A stretch of 17,567 bases of DNA from Auxenochlorella pyrenoidosa (lineage: Eukaryota > Chlorophyta > Trebouxiophyceae > Chlorellales > Chlorellaceae), in the NCBI GenBank assembly GCA_001430745.1, contig KQ481993.1, positions 566,388-583,954 of the forward strand, written 5' to 3'. This document shows, one piece after another, positions 9,870 through 17,567 of the stretch. The position numbers and the translations under genes were made by a program. Below the pieces are notes generated by a model. That model did not search any database and was not told the DNA's origin. It saw only the letters and a program-made list of their open reading frames with translations. Every line of letters begins with the position of its first letter. Within the stretch, counting starts at the first letter, position 1.

Positions 9870-10129
9870 CTGGGCAGCCGCTAAATTGGCGCGCCGGACA
9901 CAGCCTCCTTGCGCAGGGCCTCAGTGCCGGCATGTAGACGTCGTCAGCAGCTTGCAGAGGCTCCGGCAGCTCCCTGGTGACCAGCATCCTACGTGGCAGA
10001 CTAGGAACTGGAGACGTGTGACCACTTGGAGCCGCTTCCGGAGGGCAAGGCTCCTCTACAGCAGCGGGCGTACCATCTTTCAGCACTCCATTGATGGTCC
10101 ACAGCCAGAACTGACTGAGGCTGCTGTCT
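9870..10129 (-). other. Possible unassigned coding exon, minus strand
   Basis: An open segment runs from a TCTTCAG acceptor (exon from 10129) to a CCAG|GTGAGC donor (at 9869), with 86 whole codons beginning DSSLSQFWLWTINGVLKDG. It leaves in phase 1, which fits gene 2 exon 2 and not the exon 1 that carries the signal peptide. It may be an alternative first part of gene 2, part of a relic gene, or a chance ORF. I recognise no family. Confidence 0.2.
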
Positions 10130-10169
10130 CTGAAGACAGGTGAGGCATGATGGCCGGGGGTTGAGAGCG

Positions 10170-10334
10170 ATGCGAGGCTCTCCTCCGGCCCTGCGGTGCC
10201 TCAAGGCTTTATTTGCTGCTTGTATATGCGCAACAGTTGCTGCTGCAGCGAACCTAAGCTGGCCGCGCTTGGGACAGTCCCGCTGCGCGCGACCGCCGCC
10301 GGCGCCGCCCGGGGCGGCGATTTGGCGCGGCTGA
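10170..10334 (+). other. Upstream ORF with signal-like start
   Basis: A 54-codon ATG ORF begins MRGSPPALRCLKALFAACIC, which resembles a secretion signal. It ends at TGA before gene 3. Most likely it is a uORF or chance ORF in the gene 3 leader, because gene 3 has its own signal peptide. Confidence 0.2.
10223..10228 (+). promoter_or_regulatory. TATA-like element
   Basis: TATATG stands out in a GC-rich context about 220 bases before the gene 3 start codon. It could position transcription, but there is no supporting evidence beyond the string. Confidence 0.2.
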
Positions 10335-10448
10335 GGGGCAGAGCTGGTGCCCTTCCTTGAGGCCTTGTGGTAATCACACATGTATTTTTCTTATCTTCTT
10401 CACACCCGCCACCCTTTGACAGGCCTGTTTGCGTGCAAGCGGGGCAGG

Positions 10449-13400
10449 ATGGCGCAGCCCCCGCGGCATGCCGCGCTGCCACGCCTGCTGGCCCTGCTGC
10501 TGGCGGCGGGCCTCTGCTGCAGCTGCTGCGCATCCCAACCGTCGACAAGGACTGATGACATGGCCAGCAGCACCAACGCAGGCGTTGACAGCAGCAGACA
10601 GGGGCTGGCTGCGCTGTCACGCACGCGGCGCGTCCTCTTGGCACAGCAGGCGGCGGGGCCGGTAATGATCTATGCCGCCGTCATGCTGGGCAGGCTACAG
10701 GTTGTGTGCAGCACCGTCCCAGGTGAGGGACGTGCCTGGATCCTCTGCCCGGTCAGCGCCTGCAGTGCAGTGCAGCATGCTGCGAGGCAGCCATTCCCGA
10801 GTCGCTGCACCGTTCACCCGCACCTCACACTGTGCAGAACCCAAACGCTTGCTGCCAGTTGCCTCGGAGCGCCAGCGCTGCGTGCGGCATGGCAGGTCCA
10901 CCGCATGCCCCGCCGGCCACCACCCTCCAGTGTGCGAGGAATGCCCATCTGACCTCTCCGCCATGCAGGCGCCAGCCTTTACCGCATTGAAGGGCGCGCT
11001 GCTGCTGGCGGTGCAGACATCACACTGAGTGGTGTTGGAGAAGCCGCAGGCATCCCTGTGGGCACCAGGGTGGGTGGACAAGCAGACTCAAGGCCTGCCT
11101 AAGCGCGCCCAGGCTTCAGCTGCAGCGTGTTTGCCTGCGCCTACCCATACCCGACACTCTGTGCTATCTGGCACCGCCCCTGCTTGCAGGCACCTTTCCA
11201 ACCCCTCACACCCCCTGCTGCCTGTCTCCCCCCGCAGCGCCGCTTCTTCTTTGAGCCCGGGCAATTTGCGGATGGCCAGCTGTACCGCTTCTTTGCCTTC
11301 TTCAGCAAGGACGGGGGCAAGACGTGGAGCGGCCCCAGCAAGGATGGCTACCCCTACCAGACGCCGGCGTGAGCGCTGCCGCTAACCCGGCATTGTTGCT
11401 TGTCTGGGCTTAAAGTCTGTCCGCCCGCAATGGAGCTGTGCACATCAAATCTCCCCGGGGCTCCCTGGCCAGAGCAGCCCGGGCGCACCTGCACTCACGC
11501 TCCTCCTCTTGTCCCTGCAGCTCGCGGCCCGGCGCGCCCACAATCCTGAATGGCACTGCCACCGCCAGCGGCAAAATCAGCATCTGGGTGCAGCCACCTG
11601 CACGCGTGGGGGGCCCGGGCGGTGAGCTCAGCTGCCAGGCTGCCAGCTGCAGGCTGCTGCCCACCACCTGCCGTCCGTCGCCCAGCACACTTTCCGCCTG
11701 CCTGTTGCCGCTGCTATGGATGGGGGACGCAGAGGCATGGCGCCTGCGCAAGTGTGCCGCCCTCTCTGCTCTGTGCTTGAACGCACGGGATGGGGCCCTT
11801 GCCTGCAGGCATCCTTGACTACGCTTTGACCGGCACGCTGGTGGGCGGCCTCCCGGGCCCAGCGGTCCGGCTCGAGTCGCTGGGCGAGCTGCGGTCTGGC
11901 TTGGTGAGAACTTGCCTGCCGAGGAAGGGTGGCGTGGAGGGTGTCAGCAGTGCACATCCGCATGTGGGTGCATGCTGCATCCCTCACTCGGAAGGTGCTG
12001 ATGTGGCACCCGGGCCCCTCGGACAGGCCCGCAGGCTGTGTTAAACCTCCTGCGCCGGCAGGAGGGTTGCATCAGCTGCCCTGTCCAGTGCACCCTGCCA
12101 GCCCATCCCCGGCTGCAGAGGCGGTTAGACATCCAGCCGGGCTCTTTCCTCAGTGGCCGCACTTACAGCTTCGTGGCCAGGGCCACCAACTCACAGGGCA
12201 CTGGCCCTGCAAGCAACTCTGTGCGAGTGGTTGCGCCCAGGCGAGTGCCCACATGTGTTATGCCCTCCTGCTGCCGCTGCATGCAGGGGGCAGTGGTTGT
12301 CAGCTGTTGAGATCAAATATTCATGGTGCCATGGCCTGCCTTGCTGTGGGGCTCACAGAATAAAATAGCCCTTGACCCTCCCTGCAGCACAGCGCCAGGC
12401 CCGCCAACGGTGGCGAAAGTGGCCGGGAGCGGCGGGCGGATGGACATTTTCATTGCCCCGGCGGCAAACTCCAAGAGTGAGCGCCCGCACATTGAGCAGC
12501 CGGCTGGCCGGCCTGTTGAGGGTGTTGCCGCTGTCGGAAAGGCGGCCCGCTTGCGACGTGCGGGTGTGTCTGAACAGCCTCCCGACCTCATGAAGCTCGG
12601 CGCCCGCTGCGCAAGGCCATGCACATGTCTGCGACGCACTCACTGCAGACATTGTGCGCTGGAGAGTGACAGGCGTGCCCGCCGGCTGGTCCACACAAAA
12701 CATCACTCTTACTGCCGCCGGCACAGCAGCTGCAAACGGACAGGTGGGGCCACCCACGCTGAGGGAGGGGGAGGCGCGCCTGGACTGCAAGAGATTTGTT
12801 GCGGTTGGCGCTGCGCAAAAACAGGCAGCAGCCCACTCCCGAGTGGTCTGTTGTCCCTGCGTTGCAAGCACCCTCTGTGCGCCCTCCGCAACGCAACCCC
12901 ACCTGGCAACTTCCTTGCCCGTCTCGACCCCACAGGTCAAGCTGACCTTTGCCCCCGGCACCTTCCGCTACTGCCGCGCCTACCGCTTCTACGCCGAGGC
13001 ACAAAACAACTTTGGCTGGGGCCCCGCCAGCACCAAGCCGCTGCTGGCCACCACCCCCTGCTCGCCAGCGTGAGCACGCTGTCGTGTACCCCCTGCGTTC
13101 CAGCCTGCCAGTGCATGCTCCGCTCGCTGCAGTGCGCCCTGATGCTGCCTTTGTGAGCCTCTCTGCACAAACCCTCGGCCCAGCCTCATGCCTGCCCCAG
13201 CTCCGCACAACGTGCAACCCACCAAAAGCCCCCACGCCATCCCTCCACACCTTGCAGCCCGCCTGCACCCATGCCCTGGATGGACCAAGAGTGCGCAAGC
13301 AATGGCCTGTTCCGCTCTGTCGTCGACGCCTTCACAGGCTTCTCCTACGCCAGCGGCGCCGCCCGTTTCTCCGGCGGCTCCTTCACCGGAGACTACTCCC

Positions 13401-16400
13401 CCGCCAAGGTCTTTGGCGTGGCCTACAACGAGCTGCTCCCCATGTACCAGGGCGGCACGCCGGCCAACCGCCGCTGCGTGTGGTGGATGCTGGCGCCCAG
13501 GTGGGCGCGGCGGCCCGCAGCTCCTGGCTGCTCACACCTGCGGCCCATGCATGTGCACTGCTCCACAGAGTGAGTGCAGCAAACCGCTGCCCCCCTGCCA
13601 TCCCCCACACCCTTGCTCACGCCTGCGTCAGACCTGCTGCGTGTCGCCTCCCTGCTTTGCAGCGTCACCCAGGCCTGGTGGGGCGCTCGGATCTCTGTGC
13701 CTGCCACCGCCACCAAGTTTCCAGACTTTCTCATTGCCGGCAGCAATGTGCCCCCCAAGCCGTTCCCCGGTGAGGTCGGGAGGTCAGGGCGACCAGCCAA
13801 TCCTCCGCTGGCTGGGCCCTGTCCAGCCAGCCTGCCAGTGCTGCTGACTGGCGCCTGATCCCTTGACTTGGCTGCAGTCCAGGATGCCACTTATTGGAAG
13901 AGCTGGTTTGCCCACCCAAGCACGCGGCTATGCGCACGGCTGGCTGAAAGGGCAGCCGTGAGCAGCGCCGGCAAGCAGCTGGACCTGGCCTGCCGAGACA
14001 GTGCAGGCGAGTGCTGGCAGCTGGAGGGGGCCCCACATGAATAAGCATGTATGCCATGCCGCCTTGAATGCACCAGCACGAGTGCTTTCCAGTGCACCAG
14101 CGCTTAATACGTGACCGGTGCGGCTAGGTGTGCGGCTCAGCTATCTGCAACCTTCTCTGCAGGGCGCCCTGCATCCATTGGGATCAAGTACCTCGTCGTC
14201 TTCGCGCTGGATGCCAGGGGGACCAAGGATGTGCCGCGCTGGGATCAGCTGACGCTTGCGGTGGCGCCCCCTCCCCCCAGGCAAGCAACCTGCTGGCCGG
14301 GAAGGGCCAGTCACTTCAAGGCCAACATGGCAGGTGCAAATGGGTAGCCGTGTAGCTTGCCATTCACCCCTTGGCTGCTGCCACTGTTGTGCAGCCCGAT
14401 GCCTCCGCCGCGGCCGCCCTCGCCGTCCCCGCCCGCGCCTCCGCCGCCCTCCCCACCTCCCCCTCCGCCCGGCCCCTCGCCGCCGCCCCCTGCGCCTCCC
14501 TCCCCTCCCAAACCCTCACCACCGCCGCCCTCACCTCATCCGCCGCCCTCCCCGGCGCCTTGGTACGGCCAGGGTGAGTCGACGCAGCAGTGCAGCCAGC
14601 GCTAAGTTGTGGGAAGGCAGGCTGCTGCGCAGCCAATAACAGCGCCAGCGCTCGCACCAAATGGCCTGTTTCTCACTTGACGGCATGCCTACATCGAAAC
14701 ACCCTGCAGCTTGCGGCCCGAGCTCAATCTACCGCAAGGCGCGGTACGCAGCCGACCGATTTGCCGAGTACGACCCCTCCGAGGTGGCGCTGCCCACTGA
14801 TGAGCAGTGGGCTGCCTCTGGCATCATCTCCTGGCTGTCCTTCACGACCCTGAAGGTGGGGCTGTTGCCGGGGTGCCGCGGGACAACGGGCACCTGCGGT
14901 TGCGTGCTGGGCAAGGCTCAGCACCGCGGCCTCCCTGCAGCTGGCTGCTGGCTGCACCGGTGCGCACATGCATGCCATGCTGGTTGGCGGGCACTCCTGG
15001 TCCAGCTGCATGTGAGCTCTTCCTTACGCTGGTGGCACAACACACTCCAAACAGCGCTGCTTAATCCACACGCACCCCCCACCCCCACCCCTGCCTGCAG
15101 ATGGCCAACCTGGTCTACAACCCCAGCAGCCCCATGTACGCCAACGGTGACCTCAACAACAAGACGTGCGTCTGGTGGATGGCCGACACAAGCTTGTGAG
15201 TGCGACTCGCTGGGCAGGGCCTGAACGTCTGCTCAGCGGCCATGCCGCTATGCAGGCGACGGGCCTGGCCCAGGGCAAGCGGCATCGCAGCTCACCCGCA
15301 CCCCTGCACCCATCTGCGGCAGACCCTTGAGCGCATGTGACTCGCAGCACGTGCGGGCAAGCCCGCATGCCTGCACGAGCAGCCGCACCGCCCTCACCAC
15401 AGCCAGAGCCATGCACCACCCAGCACTGTGCTGCCTCCTGAGCCCCGCCCCTCTGCCCTTCCCTGCAGCCCCAAGCCTTCGGACAAGCAATTTTACAGCG
15501 GCGTGTACATCACCATCCCCTCGTCCCTGACCACAAAGTTCCCGCTCATGCTCTTTATGGTGTCAGACGTGGCGCCCCCCGCCTTCTCCATGTCGCCTGG
15601 TGAGAGCGCCTGTTGCACGCCGACCCGGCAGGGCTGTGGACCTGCAACCACAGCTTGCTCTTGTCGGAATGAACCGCTGGCAGCGCAACAAGTCTACTGA
15701 AGAATCTGCACCACTCCCTCGCCGTTGTCCTGCAGATGCCGCAAACTGGGGCAGCTGGTGGGAGCACTCCAGCACTCGCACCTGCACCGTCATGACCCAG
15801 GCCATGGCGCTTGACCCAGCCAACAAGGGGAAGACACTGCAGCTGCCGTGCCGCGCAGAGTGTGAGTGCGATGGCCCCACCCCTGCTGTGCACAGCCCAG
15901 CGCACCTGTAGGCGGCAGCATGTGGTGCCTCCACTGCCGGCATCCCCAGCCCTGCCGCCGTGTCCTGACCCGGGCGTGCCCAGCCCCTCACCCGCCACTG
16001 CAGCCTCCCAGGCCGTGTTCTGGTCCACTGCCAAATACATGGTGGGCTTTGCCATCGACGCCGCCGGCACCAAGGATGTGGCGCGCTGGGGGTCCCTCAA
16101 CTGGGCTGTGGGCCCCGGGTGAGCGCCGCCAGCCTGCTGCTCCCCCCTGTATAACCGACAGCCGGCTGACTGAGGGCACACCAAGTCAGCTCTGCCACAG
16201 GACAGTGCCACGGGACAGACCTGTGGAAGCGCATGCCTCTCCCAAGACCTCCGCTGCATCTCACGCCTACATGTGCCAACGGCATGCCACTGCCGCCGCT
16301 ACAGCCTTGAGGACGTCCCTAGTGCAGCAAGCTCAACTTTGCCGCTGTACCTGACCCGCTCAATTGAAATGCAGGCCGACGCCCCCGCCCTCGCCTCCTG

Positions 16401-17567
16401 TGCCGCCATCGCCCTCCCCGCCACCGCCAAACCCATCCCCTCCGCCTCCAAGCCCCCCTCCCCCGAGCCCATTGCCGCCGCCGCCGCCGCCATCGCCCTC
16501 CCCGCCACCGCCAAGCCCATCACCTCCGCCGCCGTTGCCCTCCCCTCCCTCTCCACCCTCGCCGTCTCCACCCACCCCCTCACCCCCTCCGCCCTCGCCT
16601 GAAGGCTGGCGAGCCGGCGGTGAGTTGCATGCAGGCATGGCCAGGCATCTGCTCGTATTCCTGACCCAGTGCATCCGTGGCTAGCCTTCAAATCGCACCG
16701 CATGGCGCCTATGGTCGCCCTGTGCTTCCCATCCCGCCCACTGTGAGCCCGCCCCCCCCCCCCCCCACCCCACCACCAACCCCCCTTTCGCGCCCTGCAG
16801 AGTGCGCCACCAACGCTTTCTACCAAACCCTGCGCTCCAAGACTGACGGCTTTGCCGAGTACAACACGACAGAGGCGCCGCTGCCCACGGAGGCGGAGTG
16901 GGCGGCTGCCGGCATCCAGCCCTGGGCGTCCTTCTCCTCTGCCAGCGTGGCGGGCCTGGTGTACACGCCCACCGACCCCATGTGGGCCAACAACGACCCC
17001 TCCAACAAGACCTGCACGTGGTGGATGGTCAACACCGCGGGCCTGTGAGCCGGGCCGCAGCGGAGGATTCGATGAGTGTGCTTGGAGGACAGCTGCAGCC
17101 ATCAGCAAGGGCAGCAGCGCTTTTTCCCTTGTCGGCACCAGCCCCTGTCGCGCCACCCCCCACCCCCTGCAGCTCCAAGCCTGCCGGCGCCGACTTCTTC
17201 AGCGGCGTAGAGGTCACCCTCCCCGCCGAGATGGGCAGCTCCTACCCTCTCATGGCGTTTGCGCTGTCTGATGTGGAGCCGCCTGCCTTCACCGCCGGTA
17301 GGGGGTACCACACACACACCTCCCGCGGGCTTTGCAACAGTGGTCATTACCACCAACCGGCTGTTGTGTGTGGTTCATGTTGACCAGCTTGTCGGTGCAC
17401 AGCTGTTGGCGCAGCGTGTGCACGGCAGCCTGCTCTCATCCCCACCAACCTGCCTGTGCACCCACGTGCTACCCAAGCAGCAGGCTCAATGCTGCAAACT
17501 CGCTGCCAGCACTCAGCCGCCCTGCGCATTGCGCCCCGGTTGCGCCGCAGGTGCCGCAAACTGGGCA
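10449..17567 (+). CDS. Secreted FNIII and X-repeat protein with Ser/Pro-rich linkers (gene 3; 3' end outside window)
   Basis: 23 exons: 10449-10722, 10969-11069, 11238-11368, 11521-11621, 11809-11903, 12119-12240, 12388-12476, 12649-12743, 12936-13069, 13258-13500, 13663-13769, 13878-14006, 14163-14280, 14395-14573, 14710-14855, 15101-15195, 15469-15599, 15736-15861, 16004-16118, 16375-16619, 16801-17044, 17173-17297, 17551-17567 onward. They total 3162 bases, 1054 codons in one frame. The ATG has A at -3 and G at +4 and opens a signal peptide (core LPRLLALLLAAGLCCSCC). Layout: FNIII-like domains at about 69-169, 169-275 and 275-381; X1 382-580; Pro linker 580-639; X2 640-844; Pro linker 845-921; X3 from 926. 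FNIII modules mediate adhesion, and Ser/Pro-rich rods with globular modules are typical of algal cell-wall or matrix glycoproteins, so a matrix or surface role is inferred. Introns 6, 12 and 13 use GC donors. An in-frame start at 10380 is a less likely alternative. Confidence 0.78.
10652..11368 (+). other. Fibronectin type III-like domain 1
   Basis: It runs from AAGPVMIYAAV (end of exon 1) through exon 3, which ends with PGQF, YRFFAFFSKDGGKTWSGPS. The order of strands and the closing YxFxAxxxxxGxGPxS element fit FNIII. It shares its internal intron positions and phases with domains 2 and 3. Confidence 0.55.
11521..12240 (+). other. Fibronectin type III-like domain 2
   Basis: It opens with RPGAPTILNGTA, has GKISIWVQPP in the second strand, and ends with PGSFLSGRTYSFVARATNSQ then GTGPAS. 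This last element is the clearest FNIII G-strand match in the window. Confidence 0.65.
12388..13069 (+). other. Fibronectin type III-like domain 3
   Basis: It opens with APGPPTVAKVAGSGGRMDIF and ends with FAPGTFRYCRAYRFYAEAQN then FGWGPAS. The middle exon (12649-12743) has the same 95-base length as the middle exon of domain 2 (11809-11903). Confidence 0.62.
13258..14280 (+). other. X repeat 1 (unrecognised ~200-residue domain)
   Basis: Exons 10-13. Landmarks shared with X2: an early Cys (QECASN), NRRCVWWM, a PP element (NVPPKPF), WKSWF then RLC, LACR, and finally KYLVVFALDARGTKDVPRW. It is followed at once by a Pro tract. I do not recognise the family. Confidence 0.65.
14395..14573 (+). repeat. 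Ser/Pro-rich linker 1
   Basis: One exon encodes about 55 residues of mixed PPSP, PPPP and PAPP units, ending APWYGQ. Such stretches are typically hydroxylated and O-glycosylated in green algae and form extended rods. DNA repeats of CCGCC/CCTCC underlie it. Confidence 0.8.
14710..16118 (+). other. X repeat 2
   Basis: Exons 15-19, the most complete copy. Landmarks: ACGPSS, RFAEYDPSEVALPTDEQWAA, NNKTCVWWM (with an NKT glycosylation sequon), VSDVAPPAF, ANWGSWWEHSSTRTC, LPCR, YMVGFAIDAAGTKDVARW. An intron (14856-15100) splits its first exon; the matching exon is unbroken in X1 and X3. Confidence 0.75.
16375..16619 (+). repeat. Ser/Pro-rich linker 2
   Basis: One exon encodes about 75 residues of SPPPP, PPSPSPP and related units, ending EGWRAG. 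It enters in phase 2 and leaves in phase 1, exactly as linker 1 does. Confidence 0.82.
16752..16766. repeat. 15-base poly-C run
   Basis: It lies in the pyrimidine-rich tract before the acceptor of exon 21. It probably aids splicing and is prone to length errors. Confidence 0.8.
16801..17567 (+). other. X repeat 3 (cut by the window end)
   Basis: Landmarks in order: ECATNAFYQ, GFAEYNTTEAPLPTEAEWAA, SNKTCTWWM, FFSGVEVTLP, LSDVEPPAF, then AANWA at the window edge. It is closer to X2 than to X1, suggesting that the linker-X cassette was duplicated more recently. The remaining half should lie to the right. Confidence 0.75.

Larger units (their letters stand above)
9586..10448. promoter_or_regulatory. 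Divergent upstream region shared by genes 2 and 3
   Basis: 863 bases separate the start codons of gene 2 (leftward) and gene 3 (rightward), so both promoters and 5' leaders should lie here. The sequence has no firm gene. It holds a short hairpin, a TATA-like string, an upstream ORF and one open minus-strand segment, listed separately. Confidence 0.5.

Noticed and set aside
12062..12118. Earlier acceptor for gene 3 exon 6
   Set aside because: It is in frame and possible, but it adds 19 residues with no match in the other two FNIII copies. The acceptor at 12118 aligns with theirs.
16299..17156. 285-codon minus-strand ORF opposite the Pro linker and X3
   Set aside because: It is the antisense of a CCG-rich repeat (Gly/Ala runs). 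The plus-strand exons there match X2 in detail and have correct splice sites.
1..17567. tRNA, rRNA, CRISPR, transposon or prokaryotic operon features
   Set aside because: I saw no cloverleaf-like sequence, regular spacer arrays, terminal inverted repeats or transposase motifs. The intron-rich structure is plainly nuclear eukaryotic.

Overview
The window looks like nuclear DNA of a green alga (Chlorophyta). It is GC-rich and intron-dense, with short introns ending almost always in (C)TGCAG, candidate UGUAA polyadenylation signals, and a (Ser)Pro-rich pherophorin-style linker gene. A Chlorella-clade trebouxiophyte is a guess from style only. Single ORFs are misleading here, so I built three spliced gene models by checking donor, acceptor and reading phase at every junction. 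Together they hold 52 complete introns, and the two models with a stop or a start close in frame.

Region 1 (23-2809, +): the 3' ten exons (344 codons) of a MACPF/perforin-like gene whose 5' part lies left of the window. Region 2 (3207-9585, -): a complete 22-exon gene for an 846-residue secreted protein with a signal peptide, an unrecognised N-terminal region, a MACPF domain, a cysteine-rich module and three tandem SUEL/galactose-binding-lectin-like domains. The two genes are paralogues placed tail to tail. Seven consecutive exons match in order and phase, five of them with identical length (98, 70, 95, 74) or nearly so, and only the minus-strand copy carries the lectin tail. Region 3 (9586-10448): a divergent upstream region shared by gene 2 (-) and gene 3 (+), with weak regulatory candidates and one unexplained open segment on the minus strand.

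Region 4 (10449-17567, +): the first 23 exons (1054 codons, 3' end outside the window) of a large secreted modular protein. It has a signal peptide, three fibronectin type III-like domains, then repeats of an unrecognised ~200-residue domain rich in Trp with four Cys (X1, X2, and the start of X3), separated by Ser/Pro-rich linkers. The layout resembles pherophorin-type extracellular matrix glycoproteins, but with different globular domains.

All three products appear extracellular or secreted. A shared surface or defence role is only an inference. The most notable points are the MACPF plus triple-lectin architecture, the X repeat, and an apparently high share of GC-AG introns (6 of 52).
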